DNA of 64,000 bases from Sphingomonas sp. (GTDB lineage: Bacteria > Pseudomonadota > Alphaproteobacteria > Sphingomonadales > Sphingomonadaceae), in NCBI RefSeq assembly GCF_019746665.1, contig NZ_JAIERS010000001.1, forward strand, positions 124,001-188,000, read 5' to 3'. Below the pieces are notes generated by a model. The model did not search any database. It had not been told where the DNA came from and saw only the letters and a list, made by a program, of their open reading frames with translations. Numbering within the stretch: position 1 is the first letter of the stretch; each line of letters starts with the position of its first letter. Both the position numbers and the translations under genes were made by a program. This document shows positions 25,136 to 34,457 of the stretch, piece by piece.

Positions 25136-26496
25136 GTCGTCACCGGCAAATGAACGGTCCAGGCGCCGCGCGGTCGCACGACCAACCCATAATAGAGCGC
25201 CGACAGCGCGATCTGCGCGGCGGTGACGATCAAGCCCGTCCGCCCCTCGCCCGCGTCGAGCGCGTTGAGCACGACCAGATACAGGCTCGCAGCGAGCGTG
25301 ACCACCGGCGCGAGCGGAAACCACGGCATCCGGAACGGCGCCCCCGCCGTCGCCCCGTGCATCCGCCCGACGATCGCGGCGAGCGCGATGCCGGCGTAGA
25401 TCGCGGTCAGCCCCAGCCCGCTGGCGACGAGCAGCAGCGGCAGCGGCACGAAGCAGCACAAAGCCCCCAGCCCGCCCGTCGCGAGCGTCGCGATCCACGG
25501 CGAGCCGAAGCGCGGGTGGATCGCCGCCATCAGCGCGTCGCACGGCGCCCCCCAGCAGCGGTCGCGCCCGGTGCCGTAGAAGAAGCGCGCGGTCGACAGG
25601 ATGCTCGCGATCGCGGCGTTGATGATCGCGACCGCGACGCCCAGCGCCACCGCCTGCCCCGCCAGCCGACCGAGCCGGTGGGCGACGAGGAAGCCGAACG
25701 GATCGTCCATCGCCAGCAGCGCGGGCAGATCGGGGGCGCCGATCAGCACCGCGGCGATCGGCAGGCCCTCGATCGCGATGGTTAGCAACGCCGCCCACAG
25801 GATCACCCGGCCGATCCGCGCCGGCGCCGCGCGCATCTCTTCCCCGAAATAGACCGCGACGCCGAAGCCGTTGAGCGCGAGCGTCGCGATCGCGGCGGCG
25901 ATGCCGATCGAAACGCCCCTCCCGGGCAGCGCCGCGCCGCTCCCGGGCATCACGGGGTCGGTGAGGAACAGCCAAAAGCCGCGCTCGGGCAACGCGATCC
26001 CCGCCCAAACCACCGCGAGCACCGCCAGCAGTTCGACGAGCAGGAAGGCGCCGGTGATCCAGGCGTTCACCCGGATTTCCAGCAACGCGACCAGCGTCGC
26101 CGCGACCACCACCGCGAGCGCGAGCGGCACCTGCGGCACGCCCGGCACCACCGCGCCCAACACCGCCGCGAGGCCCAGCCCCAGGATCGGCGGGAACAGC
26201 ACATTGTTGAACAGGTTGACGCCGAGCATCACGAACCCCGCCATCGGCCCCAGCGTGCGCGCGACGAACACATATTCGCCGCCCGCCACCGGCCAGCAGG
26301 AGGAGAGCTCGGCATAGACATAAGCGGTCGCCACGCAGATGACGCTCGCCAGCGCCATCGCCCAGATCGCCCCGGTGCCGGCGGCGTGGAGCATCCCCGG
26401 CACCGCCGCGAACAGCGAAGAGACAGGGCTCGCGACCGAAAGGGTGAGGAAAAGGACGCCCAAGGGGCCGAGGCTGCGGTTGAAGGATTGGGTCAC
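25132..26496 (-). CDS. APC-superfamily amino acid permease
   Basis: Inner-membrane transporter of about 454 residues with 12 predicted helices. The first helix has LTLSVASPVSSLFAAVPG, and AELSSCWPVAGGEYVFVARTLG matches the APC helix-2/3 signature. The substrate is probably an amino acid or amine. A frame opens at GTG 26532 inside the repeat, but GTG 26496 (VTQSFNRSLGPLG) lies 9 nt after GGAGGAG and gives a better start. The ribosome binding site is itself the end of the intergenic repeat. Coupled to ppk2. Confidence 0.85.
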   Translation of the reverse strand: MTQSFNRSLGPLGVLFLTLSVASPVSSLFAAVPGMLHAAGTGAIWAMALASVICVATAYVYAELSSCWPVAGGEYVFVARTLGPMAGFVMLGVNLFNNVLFPPILGLGLAAVLGAVVPGVPQVPLALAVVVAATLVALLEIRVNAWITGAFLLVELLAVLAVVWAGIALPERGFWLFLTDPVMPGSGAALPGRGVSIGIAAAIATLALNGFGVAVYFGEEMRAAPARIGRVILWAALLTIAIEGLPIAAVLIGAPDLPALLAMDDPFGFLVAHRLGRLAGQAVALGVAVAIINAAIASILSTARFFYGTGRDRCWGAPCDALMAAIHPRFGSPWIATLATGGLGALCCFVPLPLLLVASGLGLTAIYAGIALAAIVGRMHGATAGAPFRMPWFPLAPVVTLAASLYLVVLNALDAGEGRTGLIVTAAQIALSALYYGLVVRPRGAWTVHLPVTT

Positions 26497-26503
26497 GTCA
26501 CCA

Positions 26504-26630
26504 AGCTCCTCCCCCAGTGGGGGAGGTGGCACCCGCGCAGCGGGTGACGGAGGGGTGTTCCCGGCAGTTCAAGGGCGTCACCCCTCCACCAGCCTTCGGC
26601 TGGTCCCCCTCCCCTTGCTGGGGAGGAGCT
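26504..26630. repeat. Second-type intergenic inverted repeat
   Basis: A 127-bp element between aspS and the permease. The ends AGCTCCTCCCC (26504-26514) and GGGGAGGAGCT (26620-26630) are exact reverse complements, each followed inward by its own hairpin (CCCCCAGTGGGGG; ACCAGCCTTCGGCTGGT). ACGGAGGGGTG and CACCCCTCC form an inner pair. Sequence is unrelated to the GGCGAAGGCC elements. Confidence 0.8.
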
Positions 26631-26656
26631 GGAAGGCGCCCCCGCCCCCACCGCAG

Positions 26657-28435
26657 CTAGTCGACCGTGCGGATATGCAGCTCGCGCAGCTGCTTCAGCG
26701 TCACCGCCGAAGGCGCGCCCATCATCAGGTCCTCGGCCTTCTGCGTCATCGGGAAGGTGATGACCTCGCGGATATTGGGTTCGTCCGCCAGCAGCATCAC
26801 GATCCGGTCGACGCCCGGCGCCGAGCCGCCGTGCGGCGGGGCGCCATATTTGAAGGCGTTGATCATGCCCGCGAAATTGGCATCGACATCGGCGCGCGAA
26901 TAGCCCGCGATCTCGAACGCCTTGTACATGATCTCGGGCCGGTGGTTCCGGATCGCGCCGGACGACAGCTCGATCCCATTGCAGACGATATCATACTGGT
27001 ACGCCAGGATATCGAGCGGATCCTTGGTCTCGAGCGCTTCCAGCTCGCCCTGCGGCATCGAAAAGGGATTGTGCGAGAAGTCGATCTTCTTCGCGTCCTC
27101 ATCATATTCGAACATCGGAAAATCGACGATCCAGCAGAATTCAAAGCGCTTTTCGTCGATCAGGCCAAGCTGCTGGCCCACCCGGGTGCGCGCGAGGCCG
27201 GCGAGCTTGGCCGCTTGCGCCTCTTTGCCGGCGGCGAAGAACACGCCGTCGTCCGGCCCCAGCCCCAGCGCTTCGGCGATCGCCGCCATCCCCGCCTCGC
27301 CGTGATTGTTCGCGATCGGGCCGCCGAACACGCCGCCCTTGCGCGTCGCATAGCCCAGGCCGGGAAAGCCCTCGCTCTGCGCCCAGGCGTTCATGTCGTC
27401 GAAGAATTTGCGGCTCTTGTCCGCCGTGTTCGGCGCGGGGATCGCGCGCACGACATCGCCCGCCGCCACGATCGCGGCGAAGCGGCCAAAGCCCGATCCC
27501 TCGAACAGCGTCGAGACATCGGTGATGACGAGCGGGTTGCGCAGATCGGGCTTGTCGTTGCCGTATTTGAGCATCGATTCGCGATAGGGAATGCGCTTGA
27601 ACGGCAGCGGCGAGACGGTGCGCCCCTTGCCCTGCCAATCGGCGAACTCCTCGAACACCCCGTGCAGCACCGGCTCGATCGCGGCGAACACATCGTCCTG
27701 CGTCACGAAGCTCATCTCGAAATCGAGCTGGTAGAATTCACCCGGCGAACGGTCGGCGCGGGCATCCTCGTCGCGGAAGCAGGGGGCGATCTGGAAATAG
27801 CGATCGAAGCCCGCGACCATCAGCAGCTGCTTGAACATCTGCGGCGCCTGGGGAAGCGCGTAGAACTTGCCCGGATGCACCCGGCTCGGCACCAGATAAT
27901 CGCGCGCGCCCTCCGGCGACGAGGCGGTGAGGATCGGCGTCTGGAACTCGGTGAAGCCCTGGCCAATCATCCGCTGGCGCAGCGACGCGATCACTTGCGC
28001 GCGCAGCATGATGTTGGCGTGCACCTTCTCGCGCCGCAGATCGAGGAAGCGGTAGCGCAGGCGAATATCCTCGGGATATTCGGACTCGCCCGCCACCGGC
28101 ATCGGCAGCTCCTGCGCCGCCGATTGCACCACCGCTTCGCGCGCGCGCACTTCGATCGCGCCGGTGGCGAGGTTCGGATTCACCGCCTCGGCCGCGCGGG
28201 CGACGACCTCGCCAGTGATGGTGACCACGCTCTCGCTGCGCAGCCCCTCGATCACCGCGAAGGCGGGGCCGTCAACCTCGGTCACGATCTGGGTGATGCC
28301 GTAGTGATCGCGCAGATCGACGAACACCAGATCGCCATGGTCGCGCTTCTTATGGACCCAGCCGGAAAGGCGGACGGTCTGGCCGACATCGGCGGCGCGC
28401 AACTGGGCGCAGTTATGGGTGCGATAGCTATGCAT
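26657..28435 (-). CDS. aspS: Aspartyl-tRNA synthetase
   Basis: Bacterial-type AspRS of about 592 residues: N-terminal OB anticodon domain ([23 protein letters not shown]), class II core with RFLDLRR, motif 2 [24 protein letters not shown]-type region, the GAD insertion domain, and motif 3 [18 protein letters not shown]. With GatCAB encoded nearby it may be the non-discriminating form that also makes Asp-tRNA(Asn); this is inference. ATG 28435 ([11 protein letters not shown]) is preferred over ATG 28447. Confidence 0.96.
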   Translation of the reverse strand: MHSYRTHNCAQLRAADVGQTVRLSGWVHKKRDHGDLVFVDLRDHYGITQIVTEVDGPAFAVIEGLRSESVVTITGEVVARAAEAVNPNLATGAIEVRAREAVVQSAAQELPMPVAGESEYPEDIRLRYRFLDLRREKVHANIMLRAQVIASLRQRMIGQGFTEFQTPILTASSPEGARDYLVPSRVHPGKFYALPQAPQMFKQLLMVAGFDRYFQIAPCFRDEDARADRSPGEFYQLDFEMSFVTQDDVFAAIEPVLHGVFEEFADWQGKGRTVSPLPFKRIPYRESMLKYGNDKPDLRNPLVITDVSTLFEGSGFGRFAAIVAAGDVVRAIPAPNTADKSRKFFDDMNAWAQSEGFPGLGYATRKGGVFGGPIANNHGEAGMAAIAEALGLGPDDGVFFAAGKEAQAAKLAGLARTRVGQQLGLIDEKRFEFCWIVDFPMFEYDEDAKKIDFSHNPFSMPQGELEALETKDPLDILAYQYDIVCNGIELSSGAIRNHRPEIMYKAFEIAGYSRADVDANFAGMINAFKYGAPPHGGSAPGVDRIVMLLADEPNIREVITFPMTQKAEDLMMGAPSAVTLKQLRELHIRTVD

Positions 28436-28478
28436 GGCCGCGCCCATCGGGTGTTGGCGCGGCGCTTGTCAAGCGCGG

Positions 28479-28739
28479 CTATGGTTCGCCGTCATTCGCC
28501 CCGCGGTGGCTCGCCTCGCCACCCTTGCGCCCGGCCTCGGCGGCGCGCTGCGGATCGTTGGCGAAGTTGCCGCCCGATACCTTGCCGCCCGCCCGGCCCG
28601 CCGCCGCTGCCCGCGCGGGATTGTTCTTGAAATTGCCCCCGCTCGCCTTGCCGCCCATGCGCGCAATCTCGCGCTGGCGTTCGGCATCCATCGCCGCGAA
28701 ACCGCGGCCACTCCCCTTGGATTTGGGCGTCTCCGCCAT
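28479..28739 (-). CDS. KGG-repeat general stress protein (YciG-like)
   Basis: 86-residue hydrophilic protein with three KGG-type repeats: ARMGGKASGGNF, GRAGGKVSGGNF and GRKGGEAS, separated by NNPARAAAA / NDPQRAAEA segments. This is the con-10/YciG stress protein family, often controlled by general-stress sigma factors. ATG 28739 follows GGGAGG. A TGAAC-N17-CGTT sequence upstream resembles an EcfG promoter. Molecular function is unknown, perhaps protection during desiccation or stationary phase. Confidence 0.85.
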   Translation of the reverse strand: MAETPKSKGSGRGFAAMDAERQREIARMGGKASGGNFKNNPARAAAAGRAGGKVSGGNFANDPQRAAEAGRKGGEASHRGANDGEP

Positions 28740-28772
28740 CGTCTTCCTCCCGAACCTGGTGGGTGCGGTGAA

Positions 28773-28798
28773 AACGCGGCGAGATTTCAATCCGTTCA
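28773..28798 (-). promoter_or_regulatory. Possible EcfG (general stress) promoter of the KGG gene
   Basis: Reading the minus strand, TGAAC (28798-28794) is followed after exactly 17 nt by CGTT (28776-28773). The alphaproteobacterial EcfG consensus is GGAAC-N16/17-CGTT, so there is one mismatch. The KGG start codon lies 33 nt downstream of the -10. Confidence 0.5.
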
Positions 28799-28881
28799 CA
28801 TAGTTTCGCCGGCGAGCAGCTTCGCTTGGCTTGGGATATGCCCGGTCTGGCCGCTGGCCGATGGTGGTGCTACCGGATGCC

Positions 28882-30054
28882 ATGCACATTCACGATCTGA
28901 TCACCGACTCTGCCACGCTCGCCAATCTCTGCCACCGCTTGTCGCAAGCGCGTTTCATCACGGTCGATACCGAGTTCATGCGCGAGAACAGCTATTGGCC
29001 CGAGCTGTGCCTGATCCAGATCGCCGACGAGAACGAAGCCGCGGCGATCGATCCCAAGGCGCCCGATCTCGATCTGGGGCCGCTGCTCGAACTGCTGGTG
29101 AACAATGAGGAGGTGCTGAAGGTGTTCCACGCCGGCGGGCAGGACATCGAGATCATCTACAACCTCACCGGCAAGACCCCGCACCCGCTGTTCGACACCC
29201 AGATCGCGGCGATGGCGCTGGGGATGGGCGAGCAGATCGGCTATTCCAACCTGGTCGAGGCGTTCCTGGGGATCGGCATCGACAAGGGCGCGCGCTTCAC
29301 CGCCTGGAGCCGCCGTCCGCTCGACAAGCGCCAGATCGAATACGCCATCGGCGATGTGACGCACCTCGCGACGATCTTCCCCAAGATGCTGGACCGGCTG
29401 CGCAAGACCGGGCGCGGCGCCTGGCTCGACGAGGAGATGGAGCGCATCGCCGAGCCGGGCAATTATCGCAACGACCCCGATCAGGTGTGGCAGCGGGTGC
29501 GCATCCAGGGGCGCAAGCCCGAAGTGCTCGGCCGGCTGAAGGCGCTCGCCCGCTGGCGCGAGATCGAGGCGCAGACCAAGGATTTGCCGCGCGGGCGGAT
29601 CGTGAAGGACGAGACGCTGGCCGACCTGGCGCTGTCGCCGCCCAAGAAGCAGGCCGATCTGGCGAAGGTGCGCGGCCTCTCGGCGAGCTGGGCGGGGAAC
29701 GATATCGGCGCGCGGCTGATGGCGGCGCTGGAGGATGCGCGGCCGATGTCAGCCAGCGAAATGCCGCCGCGCGACGATCGCAAGCCCGGGCTGGGCAAGG
29801 ACGGCGCGCTGGTCGCCGATCTGTTGAAACTGCTTCTGAAGATTCGCGCGCGCGACATTGATGTGGCGGCGAAACTCCTCGCCCGCAGCGACGAGCTGGA
29901 GGCGCTCGCCGCCGGCCAGCGCCAGGGGCTGCCGATGCTGGAGGGCTGGCGCTACGAGCAGTTCGGCAAGGACGCGCTCGCGCTGGTCGAGGGGCGGCTG
30001 GGCTTCACGGTACGCGGCGGCAAGCTGAAGATGACGCGGGCGGAGGAAGCGTAA
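28882..30054 (+). CDS. rnd: Ribonuclease D
   Basis: 3'-5' exoribonuclease trimming tRNA and other stable RNA, 390 residues. DEDD exonuclease domain: FITVDTEFMRE (D29, E31), FHAGGQDIEIIYN and the final KRQIEYAIGDVTHL with the Tyr-Asp motif. An HRDC domain follows (near residues 212-290). The frame is open upstream, but MHIHDLITDS at ATG 28882 matches alphaproteobacterial RNase D starts. Divergent from the KGG gene. Confidence 0.94.
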   Translation: MHIHDLITDSATLANLCHRLSQARFITVDTEFMRENSYWPELCLIQIADENEAAAIDPKAPDLDLGPLLELLVNNEEVLKVFHAGGQDIEIIYNLTGKTPHPLFDTQIAAMALGMGEQIGYSNLVEAFLGIGIDKGARFTAWSRRPLDKRQIEYAIGDVTHLATIFPKMLDRLRKTGRGAWLDEEMERIAEPGNYRNDPDQVWQRVRIQGRKPEVLGRLKALARWREIEAQTKDLPRGRIVKDETLADLALSPPKKQADLAKVRGLSASWAGNDIGARLMAALEDARPMSASEMPPRDDRKPGLGKDGALVADLLKLLLKIRARDIDVAAKLLARSDELEALAAGQRQGLPMLEGWRYEQFGKDALALVEGRLGFTVRGGKLKMTRAEEA

Positions 30055-30091
30055 TCTGCTATAGACAGCGCAGTCTCAAGGAGAGTTGCCA

Positions 30092-30604
30092 GTGAAGCAC
30101 GATCTCGTCAAGCTCAACGAAAGCGACGGCAGCTGGGATGTTTTTTGCGCGCAATGGCGCGACAGCTGCACATTATATGACGAGGATTTTGAAACTTACG
30201 CACGCGATGCCATGCCTGTGCTTATTGATCTCGTTCGCCAACCGAAGGAGGGTGCGGGCGTCTATGCGCTTCGGTCGGAGCAGGGGTCGTTCGACGCCGC
30301 CTGCCAAGCCAATTCGACGTATCTGCCAGGTTATACGGGTAAAGTTTTACGGGTTCGCCATCTACTGATGTCGCCACATTTCGACTTTGGCGATTACCCT
30401 ATTGAAGATTATTCTCGCGTTTTGGCCCGCATGTTTTCGCGGACTATCGAATTGGCAAAATCCGATTTGCCTTCGGAACATATTAAGTTTCATCTGCGTA
30501 GTCCTGCTGACCGGCAGTTTTTTGAAGCGATGACCGAGGCGCTTCAGGCCGGCGGCATGTCGAATGTTGCATTGAAGGGAGCGTGGCTCTATTTAACGCT
30601 GTAA
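30092..30604 (+). CDS. Unrecognised 170-residue protein, possibly GNAT-fold
   Basis: No family recognised. It starts at GTG 30092, 6 nt after AAGGAGAG. Codon usage is noticeably more AT-rich than in rnd or ppx (TTTTTTGCG, AAAGTTTTACGG, many TTT/GAA/ATT codons). A possible GNAT-like order is seen: strand KVLRVRHLLMSPHFDF, helix YSRVLARMFSRTIELAKS, strand HIKFHLRS, helix ADRQFFEAMTEALQAGG and a final strand GAWLYLTL; this is inference only. Followed 31 bp later by a 45-residue frame, with which it may form a small acquired cassette. Confidence 0.7.
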   Translation: MKHDLVKLNESDGSWDVFCAQWRDSCTLYDEDFETYARDAMPVLIDLVRQPKEGAGVYALRSEQGSFDAACQANSTYLPGYTGKVLRVRHLLMSPHFDFGDYPIEDYSRVLARMFSRTIELAKSDLPSEHIKFHLRSPADRQFFEAMTEALQAGGMSNVALKGAWLYLTL

Positions 30605-30635
30605 GCCTGGGCGTAGCTTGGGCGGGGAGTCGCAA

Positions 30636-30773
30636 ATGAAGCAGAATTTGGACGCGATTTTTGAAGTCGCTATCAAGTCCGCGATCCAAAAAATCGGCGT
30701 GACCGCGTTCAAGCGGACGTCGTTTTTCGCCTCTAACGAGGCCACTCGGCCGAGCCTCGCGAAGGCAGCGTAA
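30636..30773 (+). CDS. Small 45-residue protein downstream of the unknown gene
   Basis: ATG 30636 is preceded by GGGGAG at 7-nt spacing and the frame ends at TAA 30773, 4 bp before the stop of convergent ppx. The N-terminal half (MKQNLDAIFEVAIKSAIQKI) is a likely amphipathic helix, followed by a basic TAFKRTSFF segment and a Ser/Ala-rich tail. Codon use matches the AT-richer upstream gene. No family recognised. Confidence 0.5.
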   Translation: MKQNLDAIFEVAIKSAIQKIGVTAFKRTSFFASNEATRPSLAKAA

Positions 30774-30777
30774 CAGC

Positions 30778-32283
30778 CTATCCTGTTGTTCGCACCACCG
30801 CCGGTCGCCCGAGCGCGCCGGCCAGCGCCTTATGGCGGCGCTCGACCGCTTCGGAATAGAGCGCGCGATCGTCGCCGCTCAACGTCAACGCCAGCGCCTC
30901 GCCGTCGTCGCGCAGCGCCGAGCGGGTCAGCGGTCCGGCGAGCCCGCCTGACAGGCGCTGCCCCAGCCGCATCGCCAACCCCCAGGCGACCGCGCGCTTC
31001 AGCTCGGCGGGCGTCGCGAGCGCCGGCAGCGGATCGGGCGAGGTCAGCCCGCCGCCGAGCGAGGTGAACAGCGCCTGCGCCACCAGCGCGCGGCCGGCGG
31101 CGTCGATCGCGACCCAGTTGCCGTGGAGCGCGATCTCCATGCCGCGTTCGGCGCGGAATTCGGGGTTGGCGCGCCAGCCCACGTCCGCGAGGAGGCAGGC
31201 GGCGTGGCGCAGCCGCGTCAGCCGCGCGCCGTCGCCCTCGAACAGCGGCGCGATCCAGCCGTCGAGCAGGTCGCCATGTTCGGGGAAGCGCCCCAGCCGC
31301 CGCCCCTCGTCGCGCGCGGCGACGATCAGCGGATCGAGCGCGCGCTCCTCGGGCGCGAGCGCCGCGTAGAGCAGTCCCTCGCGCAGCCCGAAGGCGGAGA
31401 CGATCGTCGTGCTCGATCCCAGATGCCGCAGCAGCACGCCGAGCAGCGCGCAGGCGTCCCCCAGCGTCGGGATGCGCGACGATGACAGGTTGGGAATCGC
31501 CCGCAGCGTGCTCTTCGAGATGTGCGCGAGGGTGCGCGAAAGCCGCGCGATCGCAGCCGGCGGCATCTCATATTGGTGGATGATCGGCAACTCATAGCCG
31601 GTCTGGTGCATGTCGAGCCGGGCGAGCGAGCGCCATGATCCGCCGACGAGGTAGAAGGGCAGCCCCGCGCCCGCGCCTTCCCAGCCCGCCGCCGCGATCA
31701 GCCGATCGACCGCGCGATCGAATTTGCGCGGCCCCTCGCCCCGGAGCGCCGGCAGCCGCAGCACGCCGAGCGGGAAGCTGGCGCGCGCATGGACCGCGCC
31801 GTCCTTCACCCGCACCAGTTCCAGGCTCCCGCCGCCGAGATCGCCGACGATGCCGTCCGCCTCGGGGATCGCGGAAAGCACGCCCAACCCCGACCCCAGC
31901 GCCTCCTGCTCGCCCGACAGCAATTCGACCGTCAGCCCCATCGCCCGCGCCTCGGCGAGGAGTTCGCCGCCATTGGCCGCGTCGCGCACCGCCGCGGTCG
32001 CGACCACTTTCAGCGCCGCGACATCCATCTCGCGCGCGACGGCGGCGAACCGCGCGAGCGCCATCCGCGCGAGGTCGAGCGCGGCGGGGTCGATCGCCCC
32101 CGTCTCGGCGAAACCGCGCCCCAGCCCCGCCATCACCTTCTCGTTGAACAAAATCGCCGGCAGCCGCGCCGGTCCCTGATAGACGACCAGGCGGATCGAG
32201 TTCGAGCCGATGTCGATGATCGCGGTGCGCGGCTCGACGCCCGCCGGGCGGGCCTTCGCCTTGCCGAAGAACAAGGTCGCCAT
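30778..32283 (-). CDS. ppx: Exopolyphosphatase / guanosine pentaphosphatase (Ppx/GppA)
   Basis: 501-residue ASKHA-fold phosphatase. IDIGSNSIRLVVY at about 23-35 is the first phosphate loop and GIVGDLGGGSLELVRV the second. The C-terminal half is HD-like and helical (ACLLADVGWRANPEFRAERG). Hydrolyses terminal phosphates of polyphosphate or pppGpp. It overlaps ppk1 by one base (TGATG), so polyP synthesis and breakdown are cotranslated. Confidence 0.93.
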   Translation of the reverse strand: MATLFFGKAKARPAGVEPRTAIIDIGSNSIRLVVYQGPARLPAILFNEKVMAGLGRGFAETGAIDPAALDLARMALARFAAVAREMDVAALKVVATAAVRDAANGGELLAEARAMGLTVELLSGEQEALGSGLGVLSAIPEADGIVGDLGGGSLELVRVKDGAVHARASFPLGVLRLPALRGEGPRKFDRAVDRLIAAAGWEGAGAGLPFYLVGGSWRSLARLDMHQTGYELPIIHQYEMPPAAIARLSRTLAHISKSTLRAIPNLSSSRIPTLGDACALLGVLLRHLGSSTTIVSAFGLREGLLYAALAPEERALDPLIVAARDEGRRLGRFPEHGDLLDGWIAPLFEGDGARLTRLRHAACLLADVGWRANPEFRAERGMEIALHGNWVAIDAAGRALVAQALFTSLGGGLTSPDPLPALATPAELKRAVAWGLAMRLGQRLSGGLAGPLTRSALRDDGEALALTLSGDDRALYSEAVERRHKALAGALGRPAVVRTTG

Positions 32284-34457
32284 CAGTCCCGCGCCACCGC
32301 CGCGCCCCGGCTGAGCGACAGGCGCGGCACCGCCCCGCCCTTCAGCGCCGCGCCGCGCCCGGAAAGCGACGCGTTGGTCATGAAATAACGGTGCAGGTTG
32401 AACGGCTTGGCGCCCGGCTCCAGCCGACGATAGCTGCCATCAGCCTGCAATTCCCAGCTCTGCTCGGTGTCGATCAGGTTGGCGACCATCACCTGATCGA
32501 GCACCTGCATATGCACCGTGGGGTTCAGGATCGGCAGCATATATTCGACACGACGATCGAAATTGCGCGGCATCCAGTCGGCCGAGCTGATGAACAGCAG
32601 CGCATCGTCGTTGGGCAGCGCCGCGCCATTGCCGAACGCCCAGATGCGGCTGTGCTCCAGGAAGCGGCCGACCACCGATTTCACCCGGATCAGCTCGCCC
32701 ATGCCGGGCACGCCCGGTTTCAGGCAGCAGATACCGCGAATGATCAGCTCGATCCGCACCCCGGCGTTGCTCGCCTCATACAGCTTCTCGATGATCGCGG
32801 GATCGACCAGCGAGTTCATTTTTGCCCACAGCGCCGCCGGCTTGCCGGCGCGCGCCGCAGCGATCTCGGCGTCGATCAGCTCGAACAGCCGGCCGCGCAG
32901 GTTGCGCGGGCTCATGCACACCAGCTCCATGTCGGTCGGCTCGAGATAGCCGGTGACATAATTGAACATCTGCGCCGCATCGCGCCCGATGCGCGGATCG
33001 GCGGTGAAGAAGCTCAGGTCGGTATAGATGCGCGCGGTGATCGGGTGATAATTGCCGGTGCCGAAGTGGCAATAGGTGCGGAACTCCGCCCCTTCGCGGC
33101 GCACCACCATCGATACCTTGGCGTGCGTTTTCCAGTCGATGAAGCCGTACACCACCTGCACGCCCGCGCGTTCGAGCGCGGAGGCCCAGAGCAGGTTCTG
33201 CTCCTCATCGAAGCGCGCCTTCAGCTCGACGACCGCCGTCACCGATTTGCCGGCCTCGGCGGCGGCGATCAGCGCGTTGATGACGCCCGGCTGCTTGCCC
33301 GCGCGGTAGAGCGTCTGCTTGATCGCCACGACATCGGGGTCCGCCGCCGCCTGGCGCAGAAAGGCGAGCACCACGTCGAACGTCTCGTACGGATGCTGGA
33401 CGACGATGTCCTTGGCGCGGATCGCCGCGAAGCAATCGCCGCCAAACTCGCGGATGCGCTCGGGGAAGCGCGGGGTGAAGGGGGTGAATTTCAGGTCGGG
33501 CCGATCCTCGTCGACCAGCGCCGCCAGATCGCCCATGCCGAGAAAGCCGACGCTTTCGGTGATGATCCCGTCCGCGCCGCCCAGCTCGGCCTTCAGCAGC
33601 GCCTCGATCTCGGCGGGGAGATCGGGCTCGCGCTCCAGCCGGATCACCCGGCCGCGCCGGCGCTGCTTGATCGCGGCGGCGAAGTGGCGGACGAGATCCT
33701 CCGCCTCTTCCTCGATTTCCAGATCGCTGTCGCGCAGCACGCGGAAGGTGGCGGCGCCGCGCACTTCGTAACCGGGGAAAACCAGCCAGCAATAGCGCTT
33801 GATCAGCGTTTCGATCGCCATGTAGCGCGCGCCCTCGCCCGGCAGGCGGACGAAGCGGCCGAGCGCGGTTGGCAGCATCACCAGTTCGCGGAACATCGCC
33901 TTGTCGCGCAGGCGGCACAGATCGAAGATCAGGCTCATCCCCTTGTTGGGGATGAACGGAAACGGGTGCGCCGGATCGAGCGCCTGGGGGGTGAGGATCG
34001 GGAAAATCTGCTCGCGGAAATAGGCCTCCAGCCAGGCGGCGTCCGCCTCGGGCACTTCGCGCGCGCCGAGCACGGTGATGCCGCTGTCCGCCAGCTGGCG
34101 GCGCAGCGACTGCCACACATTCTGTTGCTCGGCCATCAGCCGGTCGGCCTCGGCGGCGGCGAGCGTCAGCTGCTGGCCCGGCGTCAAGCCGTCGGCGGAA
34201 AGGCGATCGACCTCCTGCGACAGCTGGCCGCGCAGGCCCGCCACCCGGACCATGAAGAATTCGTCCAGATTGCTCGCCGAAATCGACAGGAAGCGCAACC
34301 GTTCGAGCAGCGGGTGGGCGGCGTTGCTCGCTTCCTCCAGCACGCGGCGGTTGAAGGCCAGCCAGCTCAGCTCGCGGTTGAAATAGCGTTCGCCGCGCGC
34401 GGCGGGTTCGCCCATCGCGTCATCGTCTTCCATTTCGGCCAGCGTCGGACGGTCCAT
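32283..34457 (-). CDS. ppk1: Polyphosphate kinase 1
   Basis: Membrane-associated polyP synthase of about 724 residues. N domain with RYFNRELSWLAFNRRVLEEA, catalytic C1/C2 domains with AIKQTLYRAGKQPGV, the autophosphorylated histidine in YCHFGTGNYH, and RGICCLKPGVPGM with the second conserved segment SADWMPRNFDRRVE. ATG 34457 shares TGATG with the hda stop and follows GGAGAGG; GTG 34460 is an alternative. Third gene of DUF2066-hda-ppk1-ppx. Confidence 0.96.
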   Translation of the reverse strand: MDRPTLAEMEDDDAMGEPAARGERYFNRELSWLAFNRRVLEEASNAAHPLLERLRFLSISASNLDEFFMVRVAGLRGQLSQEVDRLSADGLTPGQQLTLAAAEADRLMAEQQNVWQSLRRQLADSGITVLGAREVPEADAAWLEAYFREQIFPILTPQALDPAHPFPFIPNKGMSLIFDLCRLRDKAMFRELVMLPTALGRFVRLPGEGARYMAIETLIKRYCWLVFPGYEVRGAATFRVLRDSDLEIEEEAEDLVRHFAAAIKQRRRGRVIRLEREPDLPAEIEALLKAELGGADGIITESVGFLGMGDLAALVDEDRPDLKFTPFTPRFPERIREFGGDCFAAIRAKDIVVQHPYETFDVVLAFLRQAAADPDVVAIKQTLYRAGKQPGVINALIAAAEAGKSVTAVVELKARFDEEQNLLWASALERAGVQVVYGFIDWKTHAKVSMVVRREGAEFRTYCHFGTGNYHPITARIYTDLSFFTADPRIGRDAAQMFNYVTGYLEPTDMELVCMSPRNLRGRLFELIDAEIAAARAGKPAALWAKMNSLVDPAIIEKLYEASNAGVRIELIIRGICCLKPGVPGMGELIRVKSVVGRFLEHSRIWAFGNGAALPNDDALLFISSADWMPRNFDRRVEYMLPILNPTVHMQVLDQVMVANLIDTEQSWELQADGSYRRLEPGAKPFNLHRYFMTNASLSGRGAALKGGAVPRLSLSRGAAVARD

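Noticed and set aside
26339-28630. 763-codon open frame antisense to aspS
   Set aside because: Runs across aspS, a repeat and part of the permease; composition is that of a shadow frame.
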